From positions 3,348,001 to 3,412,000 of the forward strand of contig JAPFFF010000008.1 of NCBI GenBank assembly GCA_039105265.1: a stretch of DNA of 64,000 nt, written 5' to 3'. The DNA comes from Tritrichomonas musculus (taxonomy: Eukaryota > Parabasalia > Tritrichomonadida > Tritrichomonadidae). The translations under genes and the position numbers were made by a program. The stretch's first letter is position 1; each line of letters starts with the position of its first letter. The notes beneath the pieces are model-generated. The model was not told the DNA's origin. It saw nothing but the letters and a program-made list of their open reading frames with translations, and ran no database searches. Below, in pieces: positions 1 to 9,519 of the stretch.

Positions 1-381
1 TGTTAAAAATGTGTTCATCTCGTATTTATCCAATCGTCCATTTCCGTCAAGATCTATTTCATTAAAGCCAGCTCTAAGTTTTTCAAGCTCTGCTTGTGTA
101 AATTTAAAAGTTGTAAGGTTTGATTTAGGTTTAAGTGAAGTTCGATCACCTAATTTGGGGGCTCTCGACTGAATAGGCTTTGGTGAATATTGAATACGGT
201 GATATGTTTGGCCAGGAGCTCTTGATGTAGCATTTAAACTTCCTTTTGAAGTCGATTGACGAATATTCTTTTGTGTTTGACTTTGGGGCTGTGGTGGAGT
301 TGATTCAGGTACACGTCTTTTAACATTACTAAAATTTGGTTTTTTTTGAGTTCGCATTGTTTTATTTGTTGTTTGACTCAT
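1..381 (-). CDS. EF-hand domain protein, C-terminus cut by window edge
   Basis: An open frame runs on the minus strand from the ATG at 379-381 to the window edge, giving 127 residues with no stop. The first 85 or so residues are rich in Ser, Thr, Pro, Gln and Lys and look disordered. Near the end of the visible part a helix (ELEKLRAGFNEI) leads into a canonical EF-hand loop, DLDGNGRLDKYE, with Asp, Asp, Asn/Gly and Glu at the usual calcium positions. It is therefore a calcium-binding protein of the calmodulin/centrin superfamily, but the part that would separate these families lies outside the window. A TTAACGTA motif (449-456) lies 68 bases upstream of the start. The family is secure; the specific role is unknown. 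Confidence 0.8.
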   Translation of the reverse strand, partial: MSQTTNKTMRTQKKPNFSNVKRRVPESTPPQPQSQTQKNIRQSTSKGSLNATSRAPGQTYHRIQYSPKPIQSRAPKLGDRTSLKPKSNLTTFKFTQAELEKLRAGFNEIDLDGNGRLDKYEMNTFLT

Positions 382-448
382 TAGAAATAATAAGAAAATT
401 TTGTAACATTTCAAATTTTGAAAGTTCTCTATTCAAAATTCTTCAAAA

Positions 449-456
449 TTAACGTA
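449..456 (-). promoter_or_regulatory. TTAACGTA motif upstream of EF-hand gene
   Basis: TTAACGTA reads on the plus strand (TACGTTAA on the gene strand), 68 bases upstream of the EF-hand start. The same octamer recurs 23 bases before the gene at 48553, and related AACG sites precede other starts here. An AACG core is typical of Myb-domain binding sites, and Myb proteins bind core promoters in Trichomonas; the role here is inferred. Confidence 0.3.
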
Positions 457-613
457 TTTTCTTTCAATGACTTATTAGGTATTGTTTGTAATAATACCCA
501 AAAACAATTTTTTTTTAATCATTGATTTTGTAACCTTTTAAGAAAATAAAAGAAAAGATAAATAAATTTTTAAATCATTTTATTGTTTATTGTTAAAGAA
601 GATAGCAAACTCT

Positions 614-3139
614 TTAAAGTTTATCAAGGTAACGATCAAGTGATGGGATCTTTTCATCGAGACCCTTCCTCTTACGAACAGCTGCGACTGTATCTGAAAG
701 TTTGTTTCCTGGTTCAAATGCATCACCAACGAGTGGTTCCCAGTGGTCGAAGATCATCTGTGGGAAGGCCTGTCCGGATGTAGCACCACGGAGATCTTTA
801 TCGAAACCGAAGGATTCCATAACTGGAAGATATGCTTTGATAACCATAAGTGGTGTACCTTCACGTTGTTGTTGATCGAATGCACGGCCACGGCGCTTTG
901 AAAGAACTCCGTGAACACCACCGCAAACTGCAAGTGGAGCTGTGATTTCGCAAAGGTAAACTGGTTCGATAAGTGTTGGTTGAGCTGTATATTCGGAAGC
1001 ATAAAGAACACGACGTCCGCATGGAACGATTTGACCACCGTTACGGTGAGAAGCATCACTGTGAAGATAAACTTCGACAACGTTGAAACGAACTCCACGA
1101 AGTGGTTCTTCGCAAAGAACGCCAACCTTTGTAGCATATTGGAAGGCACCGATAAGGTGTTCCTTAATTTCTTGAAGATATTCTGCTGATTTGGTGGTAT
1201 CGACAATAAGATTTGGACCATTTGAGTCTGGACCGAATCCCCAAACACGACGTGAATCTGTTTGTTCCCATCCGAATTTGTTTTGGAGGATCTTAGCACG
1301 AACTTTGGCATCCATACGTGGGGTGATTTCACCGGATTCGATGGCGTTAAGAAGTTCTTCTTCGATTGGTTGTGCTTGGCACATAAGACGGTTAAGCTTG
1401 TTAGCAGACTTGGACATGCAAACAACGCTTGAAAGTTCTTGAACGGTTTCACGGAATGAAACGACTGGTGGGGAACGGATGATTGGGATGCATGCATAAT
1501 CTTCTTCAAGATCCTTAAGGCAAATTTCAAGGTGAAGTTCACCTGCACCGGCAATGATGTGTTCTCCTGTTTCTTCATGTGTAACTTGAACGCATGGATC
1601 GGATTTGGCGAGACGGTTAAGACCTTCGACAAGTTTTGGAAGATCTGAAGCTTGTTTGGGTTCGACAGCGACACGAACGACTGGAGCGACGGAGAATTTC
1701 ATAGCCTTGATTGGGCAAGCGCCTTCCCAAGTTGAGATAGTTCCGGATTTGACAAGGTATTGATCAATACCGACAAGGGAGATTGTGTTACCACATGGGC
1801 AATCTTGAAGGTTTTCAACCTTACGACCCATCATAAGAACTGTACGTTGGATGTTAGTAACATGGAGATCTTCTTTGCTGCCTGGAACGAAGTTGGCACC
1901 CATAACACGGACACGTTGACCTGTTGAAACAGTTCCTGAGAAAACACGTCCGAATGCGTAGAAACGTCCACGATCTGATGATGGAACCATCTTAGAAATG
2001 TAGAGCATAAGATGTCCCTTTGGATCGCAATCACGGATTGCTTGAGCAGCTTCATCATCTTGAGGACCAGTGTAGAGGGTTTCAACACGATATTTCTGGG
2101 CCTTAGCTGGGGATGGAAGGTGAAGAACAATCATTTCAAGAAGAGCTTCAGCAGCTGGGAGCCAACGGCGGTAAACGGCTGAAAGAAGTTCACGTCCTTC
2201 CATTTGTTGTTCATCATCATGAAGCTTAACACCAAGGCGGTTGAACATGTCCTTGAATTTTGGCTTATCATCGGCCATGATAGCACGTGAAAGTGTAACG
2301 ATTGGTTTGAGGACGAATTGGCAGAAAGTACGTTCGAGTTGTGCTCCTTTGTCGTTTGTGCTTCTGTGGAGGAATTTCTTGGAGGCGGCATCCCAATAAC
2401 GTTCACCCCAAAGTTGTGGCATAAGCTTGGAAACTTGAACACCGAATTTGGCAGCATACATCTTAGCGAATTTGGTAAGTGTGAAACCGAAACCATGAAG
2501 ACCAGATCCGAAGCAAACTGTACCTTGGGCTGGAGAAACGATAAGGTTACCCATTGGACCATCTTCTTGTGTGTATGTAGCGATGATAACGTTAACGTTA
2601 TCGATGGACTTTGAGAATGTTTGGTACATTTCTTCTGGGTCAGAGTTAAGTTCAAGAAGGCAACGATCGATCTTGTTAACGATAACAACTGGCTTGATAC
2701 GTTCTGCAAGTGCTTGACGAAGAACAGTTTCTGTTTGAACGCAAACACCTTCAATGCAGTCAACGACGACAAGTGCACCATCCGTAACACGGAGTGCTGC
2801 TGTAACCTCAGCGGAAAAGTCAATGTGTCCCGGAGAATCGATGAGGTTAATTAAGAAACCATTTCCGTCAGAGCCTTCTGGGATATCTTCTTCTGGCATA
2901 GTATAGTAAAGGGAAACACCAGTGGATTTGATTGTAATGCAACGTTCTTGTTCATCTGCACGTGTATCTGTGTAACGGGTTTCACCTGCAGCTTCATTGG
3001 AAATGATACCAGCACGTGCAATAAGGGAGTCTGTGAGTGTTGATTTACCGTGATCGACGTGGGCAATGACGGACATGTTACGGATGTTGTTACGCTTGTC
3101 CATAACTTTACGGAGTTGGTCTATGGAGAAGTTCACCAT
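614..3139 (-). CDS. EEF2: Translation elongation factor 2 (EF-2)
   Basis: A complete 841-residue EF-2, close to the usual eukaryotic length of about 842. It is the cytosolic GTPase that moves tRNA and mRNA through the ribosome after peptide bond formation. The G domain shows AHVDHGKST (residues 26-34), the switch I segment [23 protein letters not shown] and VNKID. Domains II to V follow in normal order, ending in the conserved DKL-type C-terminus. The diphthamide loop in domain IV reads SHRNGGQ: the target His is present at 698, but the second residue after it is Asn700 where nearly all eukaryotes have Gly. Codon use is strongly biased, as expected for a highly expressed gene. The ATG at 3139 gives the family's standard N-terminus. 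No intron. Confidence 0.98.
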   Translation of the reverse strand: MVNFSIDQLRKVMDKRNNIRNMSVIAHVDHGKSTLTDSLIARAGIISNEAAGETRYTDTRADEQERCITIKSTGVSLYYTMPEEDIPEGSDGNGFLINLIDSPGHIDFSAEVTAALRVTDGALVVVDCIEGVCVQTETVLRQALAERIKPVVIVNKIDRCLLELNSDPEEMYQTFSKSIDNVNVIIATYTQEDGPMGNLIVSPAQGTVCFGSGLHGFGFTLTKFAKMYAAKFGVQVSKLMPQLWGERYWDAASKKFLHRSTNDKGAQLERTFCQFVLKPIVTLSRAIMADDKPKFKDMFNRLGVKLHDDEQQMEGRELLSAVYRRWLPAAEALLEMIVLHLPSPAKAQKYRVETLYTGPQDDEAAQAIRDCDPKGHLMLYISKMVPSSDRGRFYAFGRVFSGTVSTGQRVRVMGANFVPGSKEDLHVTNIQRTVLMMGRKVENLQDCPCGNTISLVGIDQYLVKSGTISTWEGACPIKAMKFSVAPVVRVAVEPKQASDLPKLVEGLNRLAKSDPCVQVTHEETGEHIIAGAGELHLEICLKDLEEDYACIPIIRSPPVVSFRETVQELSSVVCMSKSANKLNRLMCQAQPIEEELLNAIESGEITPRMDAKVRAKILQNKFGWEQTDSRRVWGFGPDSNGPNLIVDTTKSAEYLQEIKEHLIGAFQYATKVGVLCEEPLRGVRFNVVEVYLHSDASHRNGGQIVPCGRRVLYASEYTAQPTLIEPVYLCEITAPLAVCGGVHGVLSKRRGRAFDQQQREGTPLMVIKAYLPVMESFGFDKDLRGATSGQAFPQMIFDHWEPLVGDAFEPGNKLSDTVAAVRKRKGLDEKIPSLDRYLDKL

Positions 3140-4220
3140 GTTTAGAAAGTGGAGTGATAGATTTCAAAAAAATTCAATACTTAAATTGAGAAGATTCCAA
3201 CCAAGATATATTTGAATGGATTCAATGAACTTCTGGTCGACTTTAGAAATTCGAAAATAGCGTTAATCTAATATATCATAATTTCAAATAGTTGATATAA
3301 TATATTATATTATATTTGATTATAAAAATTAATTTTACTTTAATATTAATGAATGTATAATATATTTTTCATTCTTGATGAAAATATTTGTATATATTCG
3401 ATAAAAAGATTTTCATTGAAAAAGTTTGTAGATTTAATATTTTTTGAAAGATTTGACCGACCATGGTCGAGCTATGGTCATCATATTGCTGTCATCCTTT
3501 AATTTTCCTAAAATCTTTTATCCTCATTATATGTATTTACTAATTGGATGAAATTTGTAAAATTTAATTGATTTATTGATTCAAATTCAAAAAGAATGGA
3601 CGATAAAATAAATTAAAAATCTTATTTAATTTAAAAAGTTTACTAATCAATTTTCTTACTTCAATTTTAAAAACAACTCCTTTCAATTATCCCAATTTGC
3701 TAATTTTGTAGATATCTACCAGTTGAATAAAAAAGAGATGAATTGGGAAATCAATATTTAATTATATTTTTCTCCAAAAAAAGAATGATTCCGATATTTT
3801 CTGAATATTCACAAAATTAACGTATTTTTTTTTATTTCATTAGTGTGAATATCTCGAAAATAAAAAACGTTTAGTCAATAAGATATGTTATTAATATATC
3901 AGTATATATGACTTGATGCTGGTGAATTGTTTGTGTTCAATATTATACAAAATAATTTAAAATAGATCTTATTTTCTTGATAATTTTCAATTGTTCTATG
4001 TTATTTATCGAAATTTACTTATCCATGTTATTAATTTATATAATGTTGCCAGAAGATATAAGTATTAAAAAAAAAACTTTTTTTTAATTTTGTTAAGCAA
4101 AAAAGTTCATTGAAGCTTTATTAATTTACTCCGATTTAAATTTACTTTCATGAGTATTTTGCAAAAATAAGTTTGTTTTAATGTTTATATCAGAAACACC
4201 TAAAAGCAAATATAAAAAAG
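3140..4220. other. Intergenic, mostly featureless AT-rich DNA
   Basis: About 1.1 kb between EF-2 and the tRNA with no convincing open frame. It holds a perfect 12-base palindrome CGACCATGGTCG (3458-3469) and a TTAACGTA motif at 3821-3828 whose surroundings (AAAATTAACGTATTTT) match those of the motif before the EF-hand gene, although no coding gene starts nearby. The EF-2 promoter must lie in the first few hundred bases, where a GATTAACG-type motif (gene strand) occurs near 3258-3266. Nothing else is recognisable. Confidence 0.5.
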
Positions 4221-4302
4221 CGACGACCATGGGATTCGAACCCACGCGGGACAAGCCCAAGGGATTAGCAATCCCTCGCCTTAACCACTCGGCCAAGTCG
4301 TC
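4221..4302 (-). tRNA. tRNA-Ser (anticodon GCU)
   Basis: On the minus strand the sequence folds as a class II tRNA of 82 bases. The 7-bp acceptor stem GACGACT/GGTCGTC is followed by a G discriminator. The D arm has TGGCCGAGTGGTTAAGGC, the anticodon arm is GGGATTGCTAATCCC with anticodon GCT (4267-4269), there is a long variable arm, and the T arm carries the B-box GGTTCGAATCC. It decodes AGC and AGU serine codons. Intronless. A T6 run just downstream (plus strand AAAAAA at 4215-4219 and flanks) can serve as the Pol III terminator. Confidence 0.97.
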
Positions 4303-4360
4303 TTACATTAAATTAAATTTAATGTTATAATATATAACATCAATATTTATTTCAACTTAA

Positions 4361-5572
4361 TTGTTAATTTTTTTCAATTATAATACATATGTTTCCTCTT
4401 TCATGGAACTCCTAATACATAATAATAAATATCAAATATCGATAAGCTCTCCACAAAATCAATTCTACAGTATTTATATTAGTCGCTATGATCTTCTATC
4501 TCAATATATATTATCTCGTTTAAAAGAGCCAATATTTCACTCAATATCAGAAATACCGCAATCTACTCAATGCTCTTTTATGGCAATTATAGATAAACAC
4601 TCAAAAAATCGAATATATTCTTGTGAAGATAACACTGTTTCAAAGAATGATAAAATTTTTCTTGAAGACAAAACTGGAAAAATTCGTGTTTCATCTGGGT
4701 TATCTCCACTTTTATTTATAACAGGTGTTGTTATTGGTGTTAATGGAATATTTTATAATAATACATTTCAAGTAACAAAAATCTACGAACCTCTGATAGA
4801 AGAAATACCGTCATTACTTCTAAATTTTGATTTGAAAATAGCTATTGTTTCAGAATTGCATATTAATTCACACCAATTTGATTTTCCAACTGCACATAAA
4901 TTTGTAAAGTCTTTGGATGATGATAATATTTCGCTCCTTGTTATTATCGGGAGTACTTTTTGTTCCATTGATTCGTATAGTGATTTATACGACGATTGGA
5001 ATATAAAGAAAGATATTATTGATATTACACCTATTCAAATGCTTGAATATTTGTTTGAAAAAGTCAATTGCCGAAAAATTATAATTCCTGGATCATCTGA
5101 TCCGACAAACTCAAGTTGGCCCCAGTCTCCAATCAACTCTCATTTTCTAAAAGGTGTTAACTCAATTGATTCATGTACAAATCCTGCTGCATTTGAAATT
5201 AATGGTATAAAATTTCTTGTTTGTTCAGGTGATGCAATTCGTGATGTCATTAATGAAACTGCTTACACTTTTCATGAATCTCAAATTATGCTTCTACGCT
5301 GGAGACTTTTAGCTCCATCTATGCCGTCATTAATACAGCCGCATCCTTCAATGATGTCTGATTATCTTGTGATTGATGAAGTCCCTCACTACTTCGTATG
5401 CGGTGATGCTGATTCGTTTAGATGGAGTGAAATAAGTGGAGTAAATGTTGTTTCAATACCTCCGTTTTGGAGCACAAGCTCAGCCATATATATTGACCTG
5501 CATTCTGGAGAAGTTACTTCAAAAAAATTTATTAGAGATGGCGAATGCACAGATGATGAAAATATTGAATGA
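4361..5572 (+). CDS. POLD2: DNA polymerase delta small subunit (POLD2/Cdc1-like)
   Basis: A 403-residue protein matching the B-subunit family of replicative polymerases. An N-terminal OB-fold region (about 15-145) precedes an inactivated calcineurin-like phosphoesterase domain. Family landmarks include IAIVSELHI, a DNISLLVIIGSTF strand and IIIPGSSDPTNSSWPQSPIN, the counterpart of the human PGEFDPTN..LPQQP segment. They are followed by TNPAAFEINGIKFLVCSGDAIRD, LLRWRLLAPSMP and a C-terminal PHYFVCGDADSF. These fit POLD2 better than the alpha or epsilon B subunits. It bridges the catalytic subunit and other Pol delta subunits at the fork, in the nucleus. The family usually has 430-470 residues, so this is a compact version. 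The Met at 4403 (MELLIHNN) is an equally good start. The tRNA gene lies head to head only 58 bases away. Confidence 0.8.
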   Translation: MLIFFNYNTYVSSFMELLIHNNKYQISISSPQNQFYSIYISRYDLLSQYILSRLKEPIFHSISEIPQSTQCSFMAIIDKHSKNRIYSCEDNTVSKNDKIFLEDKTGKIRVSSGLSPLLFITGVVIGVNGIFYNNTFQVTKIYEPLIEEIPSLLLNFDLKIAIVSELHINSHQFDFPTAHKFVKSLDDDNISLLVIIGSTFCSIDSYSDLYDDWNIKKDIIDITPIQMLEYLFEKVNCRKIIIPGSSDPTNSSWPQSPINSHFLKGVNSIDSCTNPAAFEINGIKFLVCSGDAIRDVINETAYTFHESQIMLLRWRLLAPSMPSLIQPHPSMMSDYLVIDEVPHYFVCGDADSFRWSEISGVNVVSIPPFWSTSSAIYIDLHSGEVTSKKFIRDGECTDDENIE

Positions 5573-5806
5573 ATTTGTTATTATTACTTCTGAAATCAAA
5601 ATCAAAATAAACATTACCATTGGTAATAAGTTGAAAAACTAGTAATAAGTGCTTATTGCTAGGTATGAATCATGTTCTGCCTATGTAAAATTTCGATATC
5701 AGGTTTGCAATCATTTGTTAAAGATGATTGAAATCTCTTTCAAAAAGTTTTTATTAAATAAAATTCTACCTCATAAAAAGTTTATCATATAAATTTTTTA
5801 TTATCA

Positions 5807-6490
5807 ATGGCTCAAGTTTTTGTTACTGAATCATCCACAAAGGCAAAGCCTAAAGGAAAAGCAGCTTTGAAGGTTGCCCTTCGTGGTGATGATCCAGAAA
5901 AATTGAGAGAAGCAATTAACGGTTATAAATCTACTCCACAATTCAAGCAAGAAGACTTAATTTTTTTATTTTTTTAAATGATGAAGCCCTTATGAATTGT
6001 GCAAAAGCAGGACAAGCGGACTTTGTTCGTGTTCTTGTGGAATGCGGTGCAAATGGAAATACAGGCGAATTCTAACTTATTTTTTAATATTTCGTACGCC
6101 TTTGCAATGGTCATTAATGACTGGAAAAGAGGATGTAGTTCAAGCTTTAATTGAATCAGGTGTGGACGTGAATTATGGTAATCCTCCACCAATTACAATT
6201 GCTGCTCAAATGGGTCGTTTAGATTCTGTTAAATTAATGATAGAGCATAATGTTAATGTCTCAGCCCAAATTTTATTTTGCTTTTTCATGATATTTCTAT
6301 ATTCATTGTTTGAATAGCATTTCTTTTTTTATTTCACGATGTTTTATTTTACTGTTTTAATCGTGTTGATATTTTTTAATTTTATAGAACTGCCCTCGAT
6401 TTAGCCGAAAACTATAACCGCGAAGAAATTGTTGAAATTCTTAAAGAAGCAGGTGCCAAAAAAGGAGTAAATGCCATTCTATCGCATTAA
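5807..6490 (+). pseudogene. Ankyrin-repeat gene interrupted by AT-rich inserts
   Basis: An ATG at 5807 (TTATCAATGG) opens about 50 clean residues beginning MAQVFVTESSTKAKPKGKAA, then the frame ends in a T-rich stretch near 5958-5975. Ankyrin-repeat coding then resumes in other frames. DEALMNCAKAGQADFVRVLVECGAN covers about 5980-6065. TPLQWSLMTGKEDVVQALIESGVDVNYG and a third repeat cover about 6095-6265. RTALDLAENYNREEIVEILKEAGAK runs to the stop at 6488-6490. The three interruptions (about 17-23, 20-26 and 120 bases, all T-rich) fall at repeat boundaries. None has the GTATGT donor seen in the kinase intron at 35295-35534, so I call it a decaying gene. Unusual introns remain possible. Confidence 0.55.
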
Positions 6491-6651
6491 ATAAGTTGGA
6501 AAAATTACTGAATTAAACGGATTTTTTCAAATATAAAATTAATTTTAAATTTTTTTTTTTAAAAAAATCTATCTGCAATATATTTTCTTAAATGATTGAA
6601 ATAAAAGGAATAAAAGAATCACATAAATAAAACATTTATTTTTTTTTTTTT

Positions 6652-7929
6652 TCAATGTATTGATGCCATAAGTTCTTTCATGCTTTGAGATGAGAGAACT
6701 TTAAAGAAATCATCTGGAATATATTTTGTAAAGCCACTAGTGATGTGCTCGCACAAAAAATCAATTACAATACTATCATATAATATATGTTGAACTGAAT
6801 TTTTCTTTGATTGACGTTTTTTCTTTTTATCTTGTAATGCTTCAGCCAGACGCCTCTTTAATTGAGGATCTGATAAATCTGCATCTGTCATATTGGCTGA
6901 TATTAGCATTAATGCAAGTAAAAACTGCCAAAGAATTAATTGAATTCTGAAAGCTGGGAATCCCCTGTATTTTTTACATATCTCAAGTTCATTATTTAAC
7001 AAATCTGACACTTTTGATATTAAAGTATTAATTTTTGCATCAAAGTCGAGATTTGCTGACGAAATGAAATTCCCGCAATCTAAATTAACGAAGGTGTCGA
7101 CTTCAACATTTTTCATATCATTTCGAAGAAAAAATTTAAAGGGAACACCAATAATGAAAGGGAATGGTGAATTTACTGTTTCTATTAGGTTACTCGGCAA
7201 CGTTGAAATAAATACGCAAGGCCAAATAATCGGATAAAGGAGTGAAAGGAGAGAAAAGCAACCTGCACATAGTTTTGTTGTATCAATTGATGTGACAATT
7301 ACGCTAAGGCTAAGAATTAAATGAATTAAAATAATTAAAACTTGGTTGGGTTGGAAAATACTGAATAAAAAATGGTGAAAACGACCTATCTCGGCGGTTG
7401 TACTTATATCAAATGGTAATGCTTCGAATAATAATGTGAAGTTATTGTGTATTGTTGGTGGATGAGAGTACAAATTAAATACTTCCTGAATTTCACCATG
7501 ATGAATGTCGTTATATATATGAGTGAGTATTGCTTTGAAATGAACAGGATGAAGAAACTTGGATTCAACAACAAGAATAGTTAATGCACCTTCTTGAATT
7601 GTTACACTTTTTGATGGAATATGGATTTCATATTTCTCTTTGGTCAGAAAAATAAGTGAATAAACAACTCGTATACCATCTTCAGGGCATAGTGATGAAA
7701 AATGAAAGAATGGATGGTGTTCCTCAAGATTGGGTAAAGCATCTGGAGATGGTGCAATTTGATCGGCAGTGCCAGCAAGAGGTTGTCTATCTTCTGGATA
7801 ATTTAATTGAAGAGTTTTATGAGATCCATCCTTTTCAACGAGCCATATAGAAAAATTTTCAAAAAAATCTTCATCATCATATCCTTGATAAAATCTTAAA
7901 AAGCGTGTTTTTTCTGTACTGTCATTCAT
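6652..7929 (-). CDS. DENN-domain protein
   Basis: A 425-residue protein with the tripartite DENN layout. A uDENN-like part at about 60-170 contains VVYSLIFLTKEKYEIHIPS. The core cDENN at about 195-275 contains VLIILIHLILSLSVIVTS, LLYPIIWPCVFISTLP and FPFIIGVP. A dDENN-like helical tail follows. The motif series 'P..L..L..L..E..I...S.......C...LLYP..WP..FIP.LP' is the family signature. DENN proteins are exchange factors for Rab GTPases and act on membranes in vesicle traffic. There are no transmembrane segments or other domains. A second DENN gene lies at 23816-27169, and the two share motifs but not close sequence. The family is secure; the Rab partner is unknown. Confidence 0.8.
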   Translation of the reverse strand: MNDSTEKTRFLRFYQGYDDEDFFENFSIWLVEKDGSHKTLQLNYPEDRQPLAGTADQIAPSPDALPNLEEHHPFFHFSSLCPEDGIRVVYSLIFLTKEKYEIHIPSKSVTIQEGALTILVVESKFLHPVHFKAILTHIYNDIHHGEIQEVFNLYSHPPTIHNNFTLLFEALPFDISTTAEIGRFHHFLFSIFQPNQVLIILIHLILSLSVIVTSIDTTKLCAGCFSLLSLLYPIIWPCVFISTLPSNLIETVNSPFPFIIGVPFKFFLRNDMKNVEVDTFVNLDCGNFISSANLDFDAKINTLISKVSDLLNNELEICKKYRGFPAFRIQLILWQFLLALMLISANMTDADLSDPQLKRRLAEALQDKKKKRQSKKNSVQHILYDSIVIDFLCEHITSGFTKYIPDDFFKVLSSQSMKELMASIH

Positions 7930-8196
7930 TCTCCAATTATATTTTTATTTTTTAAACGATTGAGAAAAAGTGAAAAAATTGAATTTCTTACTCAATATAA
8001 CACAATTATTTCGATAAATTTGAAATGAATTAATTGAAATCATATGATAGAATAATAAACTCATTTATTCGAGATTTAATAACAGCCGAAATTCATTTAA
8101 AAAAATTAGATGATCTTGATTGACGCAAATCTTATTTGAAATGCAAAAAATAACGAAAAGTATTGTTAAGAATGTTTACTATATTATGAAATAATT

Positions 8197-9213
8197 TTAT
8201 TTTCTTTCTCCGGATTTAAAAAAACTGAGCATGTGAACAAATAAAGCAATAATAATAAGAAGTATTGAAAGGAGTCTCATTATTTTTTCATATGATTCAA
8301 TTGATTCCCATTCATCAAGAATCAAAATAGCTAAAGGAATTCCACTAAATAATATTACATATGGTATAAACTCAATTAAAATAGATTTTTTCTTTACCAT
8401 AAAAAAATAAAAGTTTAATCCGATAACATTTCTGAGCAAAGCTGATAAATATGGCCATGTTTTTGTGAACTTGATAGTTTGATATAGCAAAGTCTGAAAA
8501 CTTTTTAAATCACATTTTTTCAATAATAATGATGAAAAGAAAAAATAAACAGTTGAGAAAAAACTGCCAATGAGAGATACTAATAATAAATCTGATATTT
8601 TTAACGTATGAAACGAATATTTTGTGATTAAAAGAATTCCATTAAGAATAACCGAGCAAAATAATTGAATTACTGATAAAATTGGATTTTCTTCATCAAT
8701 TGATCGATATAAAATATGTCCAAGTAGAATGAAAAATGAAAAAAAGTGAATGACTAAAAAAGTAACTTGATTGCAATTTAAGTTAATAAGAAATCGCTTA
8801 AATAAAATAAATAAATAAAAAATAATTATTCCATATGGAGCACAAATCGATGCTACATTTGATTTAATAGACGGGAGGGAAAAAAAGTGTAAAATGGTAG
8901 GAATTGAAATGAAATAGAAAGAAAAAATTATATAGTTTTTGAAGCAAAAATGATGCTCCAGACTAGCTATTGTACGTGTACGATTTGTAATTTTCGAGAA
9001 AGATTTTTTTAAAAGATAAATAATAAGAAGAAAGATAAATGTAATTAGTGAAACTATAAATGCAAATAAATCAACCGGTTTTATCACTCGCATACCTCGA
9101 CATTCGAAATAAAAAGAAAGGCCAAGAGTTAAGCCAGATATAAGAAAGGATAATGACTCAATTTTACAAATGTAGCTGAACAAATATTTATTTAAAAAAA
9201 ATTTTTGAGCCAA
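8197..9213 (-). CDS. Multipass membrane protein, unrecognised
   Basis: A 338-residue, very hydrophobic protein with about ten predicted membrane segments (for example LSFLISGLTLGLSFYF, DLFAFIVSLITFIFLLIIYL, LILDEWE flanked by two more, and LLSILLIIIALFVHMLSFF). Loops are short and Lys/Arg-rich, and the tail is KSGERK. Ten helices in about 340 residues with a repeated five-plus-five feel would suit the drug/metabolite transporter superfamily, but I see no diagnostic motif, so this is only a suggestion. Codon use matches its neighbours. The start is the first Met of the frame (MAQKFF). Confidence 0.7.
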   Translation of the reverse strand: MAQKFFLNKYLFSYICKIESLSFLISGLTLGLSFYFECRGMRVIKPVDLFAFIVSLITFIFLLIIYLLKKSFSKITNRTRTIASLEHHFCFKNYIIFSFYFISIPTILHFFSLPSIKSNVASICAPYGIIIFYLFILFKRFLINLNCNQVTFLVIHFFSFFILLGHILYRSIDEENPILSVIQLFCSVILNGILLITKYSFHTLKISDLLLVSLIGSFFSTVYFFFSSLLLKKCDLKSFQTLLYQTIKFTKTWPYLSALLRNVIGLNFYFFMVKKKSILIEFIPYVILFSGIPLAILILDEWESIESYEKIMRLLSILLIIIALFVHMLSFFKSGERK

Positions 9214-9519
9214 ATCTTTAAAATTATCATTATAAAATATAACTGTTTGTATTTACATCAGGATTTTAGGAGACATTATTGAAAAGTTAAAAAGTTAATG
9301 ATTGAACAAATATGTTTACAAATTTATTTATTTTTCTTAAGAAAAATTTATCCTGTTTAGGTCAATTTTTTGGTTAATAATGATATGAAAATTCTATAAT
9401 TTAAAAACTGCATTAATATTATTTTTATCATTAATTATATTAAATATTCATATTTTGTGAAAATTACCAAAAAAAATTTATTCAAGTTTTTTGCACAATA
9501 CTTTCAATTTATCATTTAA
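9214..9519. other. Divergent intergenic spacer
   Basis: A 306-base AT-rich spacer between two divergent genes, with no open frame or repeat. A TCATTT element at 9511-9516, just before the ATG at 9520, resembles the trichomonad initiator (TCAYW). Otherwise nothing is seen. Confidence 0.5.

Noticed and set aside
754-1674. 306-codon minus-strand open frame inside EF-2
   Set aside because: Shadow of the strongly biased EF-2 coding frame; its composition is not protein-like and it overlaps a certain gene.
2131-2823. 230-codon minus-strand open frame inside EF-2
   Set aside because: Another shadow of the EF-2 codon bias.
3458-3469. 12-base palindrome CGACCATGGTCG as a regulatory operator
   Set aside because: A single short palindrome with no second copy and no link to a nearby start.
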